Assembly (NCBI RefSeq): GCF_003574315.2
Contig: NZ_AP025739.1
Span: forward strand, 4,278,001 to 4,342,000
From: Capsulimonas corticalis
Lineage (GTDB): Bacteria > Armatimonadota > Armatimonadia > Armatimonadales > Capsulimonadaceae
DNA: 64,000 bases
Reading direction: 5' to 3'
The translations under genes and the position numbers were made by a program. The notes under the pieces are model-generated. The model was not told the DNA's origin. It worked only from the letters and a program-made list of their open reading frames with translations, and did not search any database. Below, piece after piece: positions 42,356-51,884 of this stretch. Numbering within the stretch: position 1 is the first letter of the stretch; the number at the start of each line of letters is the position of its first letter.

Positions 42356-43960
42356 ATGAGCGATCGCAAAGTATTTCATGACAGCGTTGCGCCTTTCCCT
42401 AAGGAAGGTATTGCTCCGGAGGGATTTGTGGTGAATTCGGCGACGGACGAGCATCGCAAAGAACCTATTAAACTTCACTTTTCATTGAATATTCCATCTC
42501 AGGAAGAGTTGGAGGATCGCGTCGCCGCAGGGCAAACAGTATCGAACGAAGACCTTCACGGCAAGTACGCGCCGGCGCGGGCGGAAGTTGACAAGCTTAC
42601 GACGTGGTTGAAGTCCGAAGGATTGGAGGTACAAGTTACACCGGATCGGACGTCTGTTTACGTCAGTGGAACTGCGGCTCAGATCGAAAACAGCCTTGAT
42701 GTGAAGATGGCGCGAGTTACCAAAGGCGGCCTCGGCTACACAGCCGCCCTCAATGCGCCAAGTCTGCCGGCCGATATTGCCGGGCCCGTGCAGGCAATCA
42801 TCGGTCTACAGCCGTTTCGACAGGCGCATAAGCACCTTAAGGCATTGCTTCCTAAGGCTGGAAATCGGGCGTTGTCAGCAGGGCCAAACCCTCAGCCGAA
42901 CATTCAAAACGCCCCGCCATATCTCGTGGAGGAAGTGCTGGCTGCGTACAACGCGGACAACATCGGAGTGACTGGCGCCGGCCAGACGATTGCAATCCTG
43001 ATCGACACAGTGCCGCTTGATTCCGACCTTCAGGCGTTTTGGCAGCGCAACGGTATCAGTGTCAACCTTAGCCAGATCAAGAAGATCAACGTAAAAGGCG
43101 GTCCGCTGCCAGTTCCTGAAGGTGAGGAGACGCTCGACGTGTCCTGGGCAAGCGGTATCGCGCCTGGCGCAACTATTCGCATCTATGCGAGTGGTTCCCT
43201 CGCATTCGTCGATCTCGACGCTGCCCTTGACAAAATCCTGGGCGACGCCATGGCGGACAAAAGCATTCGCCAGCTTTCTATCAGCCTTGGACTGGGTGAG
43301 TTGTTCATGAACCAAGCGCCAGGGGAGATCGCTGCGCAGCACCAGAAGTATCTTCAACTAGCGGCTCTGGGCGTCAACGTTTTTGTGTCGAGCGGCGACG
43401 CCGGCTCAAATCCTGACGAAACCGGTCACGGATTTGGGCCGACGCCCCAAGTCGAGTATGCATCTTCGGATCCGTGCGTCGTCGGCGTTGGAGGGACGAG
43501 CCTATTCCTTGCCGGCGACGGAAGTGTCTCAAAGGAGATCGGCTGGGCGAATGGCGGTGGCGGGAAGAGCGTCGCATTCAAGCATCGTCCTGTGTGGCAG
43601 CGGGGGACGGGCGTCCCAGGCGGTCGTCAGCGCCTCGTACCGGATGTCAGCCTGACCGCCGACCCGAATGAAGGAGCATTCCTGATTCTTAACGGCGTCG
43701 CCCAGCAGTTCGGCGGCACGAGTTGGAGCGCGCCGGTCTGGGCCGCCTTCTGCGCCCTTATCAACGAAGCCCGCGCCAATGCGGGCAAGGCGTCGCTGCC
43801 GTTCCTGAATCCCCTGATCTATCCGCTGATCGGAACTTCCTGCTTCCGTGACATCGTCAAGGGAACGAATGGCGCCTTTGACGCCGTTCCGGGATACGAC
43901 ATGGTGACGGGCATTGGCGCGCCAAACGTCAAGGCGCTGATCGCCGAGTTGACGAAGTAG
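42356..43960 (+). CDS. Sedolisin-family serine-carboxyl protease (S53, kumamolisin-like)
   Basis: A 534-residue protein. Residues ~15-165 are a pro-kumamolisin activation domain (LHFSLNIPSQEELEDRV, KYAPARAEVDKLTTWLKSEG, IIGLQPFRQ). The catalytic domain follows with Glu257 and Asp261 (GEETLDVSW), the oxyanion Asp348 (VFVSSGDAGSNPDE) and Ser456 in FGGTSWSAPVWAAF. The calcium-binding end is FRDIVKGTNG...GYDMVTGIGAP. All active residues are present. No signal peptide is visible, although most relatives are secreted and acid-active. AGGAG precedes the ATG. It diverges from the large envelope operon and may process one of those proteins; that link is inference. Confidence 0.93.
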   Translation: MSDRKVFHDSVAPFPKEGIAPEGFVVNSATDEHRKEPIKLHFSLNIPSQEELEDRVAAGQTVSNEDLHGKYAPARAEVDKLTTWLKSEGLEVQVTPDRTSVYVSGTAAQIENSLDVKMARVTKGGLGYTAALNAPSLPADIAGPVQAIIGLQPFRQAHKHLKALLPKAGNRALSAGPNPQPNIQNAPPYLVEEVLAAYNADNIGVTGAGQTIAILIDTVPLDSDLQAFWQRNGISVNLSQIKKINVKGGPLPVPEGEETLDVSWASGIAPGATIRIYASGSLAFVDLDAALDKILGDAMADKSIRQLSISLGLGELFMNQAPGEIAAQHQKYLQLAALGVNVFVSSGDAGSNPDETGHGFGPTPQVEYASSDPCVVGVGGTSLFLAGDGSVSKEIGWANGGGGKSVAFKHRPVWQRGTGVPGGRQRLVPDVSLTADPNEGAFLILNGVAQQFGGTSWSAPVWAAFCALINEARANAGKASLPFLNPLIYPLIGTSCFRDIVKGTNGAFDAVPGYDMVTGIGAPNVKALIAELTK

Positions 43961-43969
43961 GGAAAATTG

Positions 43970-44000
43970 GGCAGGTCGGCTGTGCCTCTACCGGCCTGCC
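43970..44000 (+). terminator. Hairpin after the sedolisin gene
   Basis: GGCAGGTCGG pairs with CCGGCCTGCC (one wobble) around an 11-base loop, nine bases past the stop. No T-run, so a weak or factor-dependent terminator. Confidence 0.5.
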
Positions 44001-44110
44001 ACATCAAAGTCTATGCGATCTCGTATACTGTGCTCATACAGAGTTTAGAACGCAGATCGCTCGTTTATGTTGTTAATATCTATTTAAGGGTACTGTAGTG
44101 AGCTTCACGC

Positions 44111-44665
44111 TCAAAGATCACTTGCTGAAGTCTCACTATGGAGCGATCTCAACATACTGAATAATTCTAATGGAGAATACGCCTGCATCGGCTTGAGGCC
44201 AACGGGAGACGGATTCAAAGCGATCATTAAATCATTGGTGAAATCGCGCACAATTCCGCGCAACCAAACCGTGACTGTATGTTCCGAACCAAAATGTAGT
44301 AGGCGAAATTCATACTGGCCACGGGAAACTTCAGGAAGCGCTTCAACGAGACGAATAGCGTCAGCTGTTGCAGATACAAACGGCCCCACATTCACATTTG
44401 AGAATCTGGCCATTTCGCCATGATCCAAAGCTTCCGCTGTAGCGATCGCTTTGTCATTTTCCGTAATCAAATAGCGCCAGGCAATAACGACAGCTTGGTT
44501 CAGGCTCTCACTATGATCGATACTGTCAATGCTAAAAACACGGTGCGGTCGCTCAAATATGGCGTTAGGAGCAGATCGCCCTATAGCAATAGGCAGCAGG
44601 ACTGGAACGGATTGCTCAACAACATCAATTACATGTTTCGGGGCCGTTATCCATTCTATTGACAA
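44111..44665 (-). CDS. Hypothetical protein at the end of the conflict-type operon
   Basis: A soluble protein of about 184 residues and unknown family. It has regular alternating strands and helices (KHVIDVVEQSVPVLLPIAIG, SLNQAVVIAWRYLITENDKA, YEFRLLHFGSEHTVTVWLRG). The start is uncertain: an AAGGAAAC ribosome site lies eight bases before a TTG at 44665, overlapping the end of the protease gene by ten bases; another TTG at 44704 gives a longer overlap. The overlap itself argues for translational coupling with the papain-like protease gene, of which it could be an inhibitor or partner. Confidence 0.55.
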   Translation of the reverse strand: MSIEWITAPKHVIDVVEQSVPVLLPIAIGRSAPNAIFERPHRVFSIDSIDHSESLNQAVVIAWRYLITENDKAIATAEALDHGEMARFSNVNVGPFVSATADAIRLVEALPEVSRGQYEFRLLHFGSEHTVTVWLRGIVRDFTNDLMIALNPSPVGLKPMQAYSPLELFSMLRSLHSETSASDL

Positions 44666-45147
44666 TTTAAGTTTCCTTTTTGCGTCGGATATGTATGCCG
44701 CCAAATTAGACCGTTTGTATATCTGATCTGAAAGGCCTCGAAAACGTAGACCGATGATTGAAACAGTGGATCGCGTATTGAGATGATATTTCCTACTTGC
44801 GTCTCCTCATACCCGTCAATAACCAAAAAGTGACCGTTCTGGTTTAGTGATACCATAGCAGCGATGGGGCGATCTTGATCAATCTCCGCAGTCAGTTGAT
44901 CGAATTTTACTGGGCCCAGCATATCCACATAATTGCCTTTGAAGTTGAGAGCTTCCCTGAGGCCCCGCGGTATGTTACACGCCGGGTTTTCCGGGCAGCA
45001 ATTATGATGGCCTAGCACGTAATTGGCGATATCACACTGTTTGATTGAAATGGTAGGGCAATAGAACTTAGCGACACTCAAAGCAACAGCAGCCCAGCAC
45101 CATTCCGATTGGCATTGCTGCTCCATGGTAACGTTTAGATTTCTCAT
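44656..45147 (-). CDS. Papain-like cysteine protease
   Basis: About 163 residues. MEQQCQSEWCWAAVALSVAK holds the Gln oxyanion and the catalytic Cys in the W-C-W-A-A motif typical of the bacterial 'papain-like cysteine protease' family. The His is in NQNGHFLVIDGYEE and the Asp/Asn position in SIRDPLFQ. Extra Cys residues (CDIANYVLGHHNCCPENPAC) may bind metal or form disulphides. No signal peptide. The start at 45147 lies 13 bases after the stop of the upstream pseudopilin gene. Related bacterial proteases act as toxins or peptide-processing enzymes; either would fit the operon. Confidence 0.75.
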   Translation of the reverse strand: MRNLNVTMEQQCQSEWCWAAVALSVAKFYCPTISIKQCDIANYVLGHHNCCPENPACNIPRGLREALNFKGNYVDMLGPVKFDQLTAEIDQDRPIAAMVSLNQNGHFLVIDGYEETQVGNIISIRDPLFQSSVYVFEAFQIRYTNGLIWRHTYPTQKGNLNCQ

Positions 45148-45160
45148 TGGCGCTCGACTT

Positions 45161-45961
45161 TCAAGGTTTGATAACTTCGTAAAGCTTATCTTGGCAGGTA
45201 GGATCGCCAATGACACAATCTGGCTCGATTAAATAGCCAAGCTTATATGTTTGAAGTGTTGCTGGCGAATTAGCTATAATATCAGGGGTTACCATGTATG
45301 TGGGCAACATTGATTTAACATGACCGTCGCACCAAAGCACGTCGGTTCGATCTTGATGAAGTGCGTGGGTAGTCGGCACCCCGTATGTTTGATCTCCTGG
45401 GGCATAGTTGGTAAACTGGGAATACAACGTCGGGTTGATATAGATCGCTGTATCAGTCATTAATATGGTTTGGGCCGGAGCACTTTCCGTGGCCAAGCTT
45501 ACTGCCTGCGCCTGTTGAACAGGATCGTCGCTGGTAAACTGATATGGATAAATATACTCATTGACTCCATATCCAAACGCGGCGGAAGGATCAGAACCTA
45601 TTCCAGGTTTCAGACTTGCGGACGGACAGTTAAGCAAAATGTGATTTCCAGTCGTATAAGACGCCAGAATTCCCATCTGAGGGTTCATTTTTCCTGTACT
45701 AAGGTCAATCACTCCAAACCACGAATAGTAGAGGTTGGCGGTCGTCAGATAGCAGTTCAACGGATTGATTTCATCCACATCCTGACAGTATTGCATCCAC
45801 GCGAAACCAATCTGGTGCAAATTAGAGAGGCACGAAGCTTGGCGAGCTTTCTCTCTCGCCTGCGCCATTACTGGCAACAGAATGGCTGCTATTATGCTGA
45901 TGATCGCGATCACGACGAGGAGCTCGATTAGCGTAAATCCTTTTCTGCCTCGGTTCGCCAT
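45161..45961 (-). CDS. DUF1559 pseudopilin-like protein
   Basis: A 266-residue protein with the prepilin signal [20 protein letters not shown], then [20 protein letters not shown], a conserved Cys (LNCPSASLK), YGVN and the C-terminal H-x9-DGHVKS motif ([13 protein letters not shown]). AGGAGG precedes the ATG at 45961, which fixes the start; upstream in-frame codons are not conserved. It is unusual to find a member of this family inside an operon with AAA ATPases and a cysteine protease; it may be the exported product or substrate. Confidence 0.85.
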   Translation of the reverse strand: MANRGRKGFTLIELLVVIAIISIIAAILLPVMAQAREKARQASCLSNLHQIGFAWMQYCQDVDEINPLNCYLTTANLYYSWFGVIDLSTGKMNPQMGILASYTTGNHILLNCPSASLKPGIGSDPSAAFGYGVNEYIYPYQFTSDDPVQQAQAVSLATESAPAQTILMTDTAIYINPTLYSQFTNYAPGDQTYGVPTTHALHQDRTDVLWCDGHVKSMLPTYMVTPDIIANSPATLQTYKLGYLIEPDCVIGDPTCQDKLYEVIKP

Positions 45962-46089
45962 AGGCTTATCCTCCTGTAATGGCATACACTGCCCGAGAAG
46001 AGCAATTACTTTCCGCCAATTTCTCATAAAGTTAGCTGTAACGCCATTTCGATGCACTACAGCTTTATCAATTCACTCGCAGTTGCTCA

Positions 46090-46479
46090 TTAACAACTTC
46101 CGTCTTGTCCAGCATTGCATCGGTTTTGACAGATCACCCATGAGGCGGAGTTAACCCTACAGGTGCAGTTGCAGTTTCCGCCACCCGGAGGGTCTTCGTC
46201 GTAGGGAATAGGAAGATCACCTTGCATGTGTGCATTAATCATTAGTTCAAGCGCATCGTTTTGGAAATGCCTCAGGATATTACTTTCGTACCCTCTCTGA
46301 AAGTCACGTCGAAATTCATCCGCCTTAAAGTTGGAGACAGAACCGTATTTGTCGCTGTTGTTTCTCTCGTGGTCCATCCACATAATGATTCCATAGATGC
46401 AATCTTTTTGGATGTCGCTCAAGCTTTCGAGTCCGAAGCGAGCATTGGCGAGTGCAATGAGGTCTGCATTAAAACTCAA
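46090..46479 (-). CDS. Small protein with Cys-rich C-terminal tail
   Basis: A 129-residue protein starting with TTG, eight bases after a perfect AGGAGGT site. The N-terminal ~85 residues are helical and polar (LIALANARFGLESLSDIQKD, YGIIMWMDHERNN). After DEDPPGGG the last ~28 residues hold six Cys (NCNCTCRVNSASWVICQNRC, ending GQDGSC). A helical leader, a Gly-Gly-Gly junction and a short Cys-rich core resemble a ribosomally made peptide precursor or a secreted disulphide peptide; no modifying enzyme is seen, but a cysteine protease is two genes on. It begins 60 bases after the AAA-WD40 gene. Confidence 0.6.
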   Translation of the reverse strand: MSFNADLIALANARFGLESLSDIQKDCIYGIIMWMDHERNNSDKYGSVSNFKADEFRRDFQRGYESNILRHFQNDALELMINAHMQGDLPIPYDEDPPGGGNCNCTCRVNSASWVICQNRCNAGQDGSC

Positions 46480-46538
46480 TCTGATTACCTCCTATTTTTA
46501 TGTCGATCAATCTACGGGGTTAGTTCCAAATGTTGCTC

Positions 46539-49500
46539 TTATATTGAACTCTTTAAAATAGTGATATCACCTCTTTTCGATGATGCGGCTAGATAAACTC
46601 CATTTTCAGAAAATGTAATTTGACTAAGTCCTGGTTGCAAGTGAATAGAAAGCACTTCGATATTGTTCTTAATATCCCAAAACTTTAAGTCGCCAGCTGG
46701 AGTAATAAATGCGACGGTGGCTCCATCTTTCGTACGAGCGAACCCTGTGCACCAATGCCCAGTGTCAATACTGCGGATGATAACGCCAGTGAGGATGTTA
46801 TGTTCCGTCATGATCCCATTACTCCAAAGGATACTTATCCGACTTCCATCCGGTGAAAATTCTGCCTGGGCGGGACAACATGTTCCCCGAATTACGGTTT
46901 GAAGTTCTCGCGCCGATATTACGTCCCAGATTGTAACGCTGTTATCAACCGCTCCTGCGGCTATCCTGCTTCCGTCGATTGAACTCTTACAAAATACAAT
47001 CCGGCCGCTAAGTTGAGGTAGCTCGCTTATCATTTTTTTGTGTGCAACATCAAGCAATTGACAGCGCGTCTCTCCTATCAATAGGGAGAGTATTTGGCCG
47101 TTGGCCGAAATGCTGGTGTCGAAGTTTTTCGCAGGAGCAGGTATGCGAAATTGATCGATAATAGAACCACTAGCAGCGTAGTGTTTTACCTGTCCGTTTG
47201 CCTCAACAACGACAACATGATCAGATGCCGACGAGATCGAAATCCCGTCATCAAACTGCATCCTCCAAGCAGTCTGTAGATCTGATAGCCGCAAAGCCGA
47301 CAACGTCGCGCGCTGATTTGTATTGTAATACGCAATAAGGTATCTCTCTTGGTTGATAAATTGAATGCCGCTGCATATCGACAATCCTGTCGATATGGTG
47401 CGAATACTATCAATTCGCCCCACATCCCAGATCTTCACGCTATGGTCCACGGAACCTGTAACGATGATCCCGGTTCGTTCTCCAAAGTCACAAGTCCCAA
47501 CGTCGAGCTGATGACCAATTAAGGTCGCGGTGCAAGAGCGACGCAAGATGTTCCAAATCTCAGTAACACCGTCCTGTCTCGCTACAGCCGCCACCAACCC
47601 GTTCGGCGAATTATGCAGGCAAATATCGTTAATTCCACGTTTCCACCTTGGCGTCAAAGCGATATACGACACATCAGTCCGAATTCGGATGTATTCAATG
47701 TCGCCTTGTTCCGTACCAGCGACAATATTGAGGCCATCGCCAGAGATCGCAACCGCCGTAACCTCGTTGCTCAAACGAGACAATATTCGCGACGGGGTGC
47801 GGTTCAAGCATGTAGCCGTCATGAGTGCTCCTGAGTAATATCCAGCTACGATCTTCGTCCCTGTTATATTTAGAGAGGTAACTTGATCTCTTTTGCGCTT
47901 AAGTATTATGCTCCCTGTATTGGTCCTCAAGTTCCACGGTTCGACCGTTCCTGAGTTATCTCCAGTGATTAACCAGTTGCCATCACCCGAAAACGAACAA
48001 TATGCAGGAAAAAGCCGATAAAAACGACCGACGGGCTGACCGGTTTTGCTTTTGAACAGATAGACATAATTGTCACTGCAGCTAATCGCGACTAGATTTC
48101 CGAGCTTGTCAAATCTTGCTGAGAAGCATTGCAATGGGGGGATAGCCAAGTGAATAGAGGCCACGAGCTTTGTGGTCTTGATATTCCATAAAAAAGAATT
48201 GCCGCGATCGTCTACAGCCGCAATTGTGTGACCGCCAGGCAATGCTCGAACTGCAAGAACGGGACCCGCGCATCCAGTGAGCGTTGCGATCTCAGAGTGG
48301 CATATATGCCAAAGATATCGGAATTCAAAACGGCTTGCCATCGATCCGTGGCTGGCGTGTACACAGTCGGTCAGCAACTGATCGGCCCGTGCAGCGTTAT
48401 TCTCCTCTAACGCCCGCTGGGCAAGCATGATGTCGTCGAGCGAACGCTGATAATTGGATTCACTGAGATCGCGTGATAGTTTCATTTCCGCTGAGCGCGC
48501 ATGTTGCTCTGCCTTGATTGTTGTGTACGCGAAGACGACAAGAACCGCAACGATGCCCACCGCAATAGCCACGGCTGTCAGCAACCCACGCCGGAACGCG
48601 GCTCGTTCCCTTCGAACATCGGCATCAGGGAGGTTCTCGTCAACCCACTTCGCGTTAAAGACACGTCTGTAGATCGTATTTCTCACCCGTAATCGCCCAT
48701 CCGATACTTTAACGACGCCCGCCAATCTCAACTGCGCAACGACCGGATCGGCTGGATCGTTCGCGACTGGCTTGCCGGCAAGCACTCGACGGTAGCGGTT
48801 AATTACGACGGCGGGGTCGCTGCCGCCGGTTTTCAGGGTGTTGTGGACAAAAATGAGATTGTCCTCAGACATGCGCCGGCGGCTTGTGAGGAAGAGTTCG
48901 TGACAGAGATAATCGACGTTGACAGCAATGTCCGGATCTTGCGAAATGGCGAGGCATAGTTTCTGCGTCAGATAGGGATGCCCGCCTGTCCAGTACATAA
49001 TCCGGTCGAGCATTTTGCGAGCGCGTTCGGGATCAACGCTGAGGCCGGATTCGAGCTGGGCTGCTTCGTTGCGGCTGAAGTCTGATAGCTCAATTTGACG
49101 CCCGATGTTGAACGGGGTGGTGTGGGCGTCACGGATAAGGTCGGCGGGAGTCGCGACGCCGAGAAGGCAAAAGGTAAGCCGGCGCATTACCGGGTCGGTA
49201 GCACGGTTGTTATAACAGTGGCGGATGGCGGCGAAGAACTCATCCGTGGAAAATTTGAGGCCGCGAATGAAGTCGATCTCGTCAATGAAAATGGCCAGCG
49301 GACCTTCGACATGGGTGAGACCGATTTCCGAAATAGCATGCGTGAAGCGGTAGAGAGGACCATGCCGCTCGTTTTCGGTCCAATAGCAATCCATCTCATC
49401 CTTCACAGAGAGCTGATGACCTATCTCCGCAACGAGACCAAAGTACCATTGTTCGATTGAAAGGTTAGCGCCAATTGAGGTAAGGTCAAGAAGCACTGGT

Positions 49501-49712
49501 GTGATGCCGGCCTCCTGCAGACGCCGCGCCGTGCGATGCATCAGGCTCGACTTGCCCATCTGGCGTGATGTCAAGACGTAGGAATAGTGGCCGTCTTGTA
49601 TCGATTCAAACAGCTCATCGTCGGCTGGACGAACGACATAGGAGTGAGCGCCCGGCATGAGATTCCCACCGGCAACATAGAAATCCGCTTGTTCCGTGGC
49701 GCTGGTAGTCAT
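46539..49712 (-). CDS. AAA ATPase (AAA_35 type) with membrane anchor and WD40 propeller
   Basis: A 1057-residue protein. The N-terminal ATPase has Walker A SRQMGKSS (49-56) and Walker B LAIFIDEIDFI (139-149), then TPFNIGRQIELSDFSRNEAA and WTGGHPYLTQKLC, hallmarks of the AAA_35-type STAND-like ATPases. A winged-helix-like part precedes a single membrane segment (LLTAVAIAVGIVAVLVVFAY, near residue 380). Residues ~450-1057 form WD40 repeats (e.g. TSLNITGTKIVAGYYSG, TGSVDHSVKIWDV, AAGAVDNSVTIWDV), a likely sensor or scaffold. It starts directly at the stop of the Lon-AAA gene (TAAATG), so the two are coupled. Confidence 0.9.
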   Translation of the reverse strand: MTTSATEQADFYVAGGNLMPGAHSYVVRPADDELFESIQDGHYSYVLTSRQMGKSSLMHRTARRLQEAGITPVLLDLTSIGANLSIEQWYFGLVAEIGHQLSVKDEMDCYWTENERHGPLYRFTHAISEIGLTHVEGPLAIFIDEIDFIRGLKFSTDEFFAAIRHCYNNRATDPVMRRLTFCLLGVATPADLIRDAHTTPFNIGRQIELSDFSRNEAAQLESGLSVDPERARKMLDRIMYWTGGHPYLTQKLCLAISQDPDIAVNVDYLCHELFLTSRRRMSEDNLIFVHNTLKTGGSDPAVVINRYRRVLAGKPVANDPADPVVAQLRLAGVVKVSDGRLRVRNTIYRRVFNAKWVDENLPDADVRRERAAFRRGLLTAVAIAVGIVAVLVVFAYTTIKAEQHARSAEMKLSRDLSESNYQRSLDDIMLAQRALEENNAARADQLLTDCVHASHGSMASRFEFRYLWHICHSEIATLTGCAGPVLAVRALPGGHTIAAVDDRGNSFLWNIKTTKLVASIHLAIPPLQCFSARFDKLGNLVAISCSDNYVYLFKSKTGQPVGRFYRLFPAYCSFSGDGNWLITGDNSGTVEPWNLRTNTGSIILKRKRDQVTSLNITGTKIVAGYYSGALMTATCLNRTPSRILSRLSNEVTAVAISGDGLNIVAGTEQGDIEYIRIRTDVSYIALTPRWKRGINDICLHNSPNGLVAAVARQDGVTEIWNILRRSCTATLIGHQLDVGTCDFGERTGIIVTGSVDHSVKIWDVGRIDSIRTISTGLSICSGIQFINQERYLIAYYNTNQRATLSALRLSDLQTAWRMQFDDGISISSASDHVVVVEANGQVKHYAASGSIIDQFRIPAPAKNFDTSISANGQILSLLIGETRCQLLDVAHKKMISELPQLSGRIVFCKSSIDGSRIAAGAVDNSVTIWDVISARELQTVIRGTCCPAQAEFSPDGSRISILWSNGIMTEHNILTGVIIRSIDTGHWCTGFARTKDGATVAFITPAGDLKFWDIKNNIEVLSIHLQPGLSQITFSENGVYLAASSKRGDITILKSSI

Positions 49713-51884
49713 TTACTTCCAAGGCCTCCAGAAATTCCGCCAAAACGACGTCCTGGGGTGGAGCTCCAGTTGCGCCTCTTTGTCTCTGGGCAAGAAATGC
49801 GCTCGAAGGTATTGCGTGTAGATTTCGCAGCGGATTCGCACATTGGAGCAATCGTCGCCTACGACCACGCCTGCGCTTCGCAGATGGAGCCAAGCGTCGT
49901 TATCCGTGCAGCAGCCGCCTTGAAGAAGGTCTTGAATGGCGGACATCAGCTCGGGATTCTGCGCGACGATGCGGAGCCGACGCAGATGGCTTCCGAATGG
50001 CCCGTTATCCAGACTTGCGCTCGCGGCGAACTCCGAAACGGACTTGTGTTCATAGGCCATCCAGGACAATCCTCGGCACACAAGGTGTGGGTGACCTCCG
50101 GCAAGAAATTGGAACTGATCGATAGCGGAGTCGTTTAGAAGCGGCCTCCCAAGCCGCTCGTTCAACGCGGCGATCTGGTCGCGAGTGAAGTCGGCGAGCT
50201 CAACTTTGACGCCAACGTTGAACGGCGATTGATACGCATCCTGGATCAGGAGATGCGTCTCGGTAGCGTAGGAAAGCACGAGTGTGAGATTGCCGAGTTC
50301 GGAATGTATTGGCCGTCGATTATGCCAGGAGCGCATCAGACTGAAGACGTCGGCGTAGTAGTCGAACTCGAAGAGCCGGTCGACCTCGTCCATAAACCAG
50401 ATGACCGGAGTGCGCAGCGCATGTTTGAAGAGGAAGTTCTCCAGGTTCTTATTGGGGCCATCGCGGTCGTCGTAAATATCATCCATGACAACGTCCAAGC
50501 TGAGTTCCCGAGTGAACACCCGCGCCAGCGAACAAAACAGATCCTTCTGTGTGCGAAGGTTTTCCCGTCCCATACTTTGAAGGTCAACATATACAAGCCT
50601 GACATCGCTTCGACGGACATGATCGACTCCGCGCACCAACGTCGATGTCTTGCCGATTTGCCGAGGGCCTTTGACAAGCACGATCATGGGGCGCCGGCTG
50701 AGGGCGTCTCGAAACGCCATATCGGAGGCTCGCTCAACATAGACAGGAGATCCGAGCGGCAGGACCCCACCATCATCAGCGACGACCATCGACTGAATTA
50801 GTGACGGGGGAGAAGCGACGGCGCTGTCGACGAGTTTTACGGCGTCCGCGAAGGCGCCAACGCCAAGGATGGCGACATCTTGCAGGTGACCGTAAAATGC
50901 AACCTGGCTGGCTTGTTCCTCAGAGACCATTAACCGACGGATGCCGTGTTTAGCGCAGCCGCGCACCTTTTCGTAGGCCCCGCCGACGGCGTGGCAGCAA
51001 CCGTCAGATTGCGTCCGTCCAGGTCGAGTGAGGGCGAAAGATACGGCAAGACTACGGTCAATTGCCTTGTATCCGCGATGAAACGCGTAGAGTCCGGCCG
51101 CGAGCGCGCCTCCTCCAGACGGGCCGCGCAGAACCAGCTTTTGGAGAAACAGTTCGTTCTCCGGACGCCTTGGAGCAAGACGCACCCGGATGCTGCCGAT
51201 TTCTTCACCGGGCGCAAGGCGCCTCACCTCTTCTATTGCGCAACGATATATAGCAAGGAATTCGGCATCGAAGCAGCGAGTCGCAATTTGATCGGGGGCA
51301 GGATAAGCCGCCGAGGCGTTGTACGGGCGGACTTCGAGTACGAAGTCCGCGAGAAGGGTGTCGACACTCTCGCCGGCGATGACCATCCGCTCGGCCAGTA
51401 CTAGAGGGAAGGATGTCGTGATGGTCGATCCGTCGATCGAATCGTCAATACCGGAAAGAGTGTCGACGAGATCGCGCCAAAAGGCAATCGGCAAATCGGC
51501 AAAGGGGCCAGGTCTACTCACGGCGATCTCTGTCGCCAGAGTGAGCCTTGCGGATGCATCGCGATAGTTTCGGCCTATGGATAACTGTTCGGAGACATCG
51601 ATCAGCATTCGCAGCCATGTCTGCCTCCATTTGAAGGCTTCTTGATCACCTGCCTCGCGAATATCCGCAACCGAACTCGCGCCGGCCAGCGACCTCGCCC
51701 CATTGTCCTGAAGCCAGGCGCGCCAATCGCCAAAGGCGTCGCCATGCCCTGCGAGTACAGCGTTGCGGCATGCCCCAGTAAATTTCGGCAGGACGCGATC
51801 GATCCAATCGAGCCCCATTCCATAAGTGTTGGGTTTCTCGAAAAGCTCCTTCGTCACATCATATAGGTGCTCGAGCGTGGTCAA
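49713..51884 (-). CDS. Lon-type protease domain fused to AAA_35-type ATPase
   Basis: A 723-residue protein. After an alpha-helical N-terminal region (1-200), residues ~210-350 look like a Lon (S16) proteolytic domain: VLRGPSGGGALAAGLYAFHR with the putative Ser256, and HAVGGAYEKVRGCAKHGIRR with Lys306, the Ser-Lys dyad 50 residues apart. The C-terminal ATPase (from about 378) has GPRQIGKTST (406-415), VIWFMDEVD (494-502), SPFNVGVKVELADFTRDQIA and LAGGHPHLVCRG, closely parallel to the next gene's ATPase. The domain order is reversed relative to classical Lon. It starts with TTG in a TTGA overlap with the anti-sigma gene. Confidence 0.82.
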   Translation of the reverse strand: MTTLEHLYDVTKELFEKPNTYGMGLDWIDRVLPKFTGACRNAVLAGHGDAFGDWRAWLQDNGARSLAGASSVADIREAGDQEAFKWRQTWLRMLIDVSEQLSIGRNYRDASARLTLATEIAVSRPGPFADLPIAFWRDLVDTLSGIDDSIDGSTITTSFPLVLAERMVIAGESVDTLLADFVLEVRPYNASAAYPAPDQIATRCFDAEFLAIYRCAIEEVRRLAPGEEIGSIRVRLAPRRPENELFLQKLVLRGPSGGGALAAGLYAFHRGYKAIDRSLAVSFALTRPGRTQSDGCCHAVGGAYEKVRGCAKHGIRRLMVSEEQASQVAFYGHLQDVAILGVGAFADAVKLVDSAVASPPSLIQSMVVADDGGVLPLGSPVYVERASDMAFRDALSRRPMIVLVKGPRQIGKTSTLVRGVDHVRRSDVRLVYVDLQSMGRENLRTQKDLFCSLARVFTRELSLDVVMDDIYDDRDGPNKNLENFLFKHALRTPVIWFMDEVDRLFEFDYYADVFSLMRSWHNRRPIHSELGNLTLVLSYATETHLLIQDAYQSPFNVGVKVELADFTRDQIAALNERLGRPLLNDSAIDQFQFLAGGHPHLVCRGLSWMAYEHKSVSEFAASASLDNGPFGSHLRRLRIVAQNPELMSAIQDLLQGGCCTDNDAWLHLRSAGVVVGDDCSNVRIRCEIYTQYLRAHFLPRDKEAQLELHPRTSFWRNFWRPWK

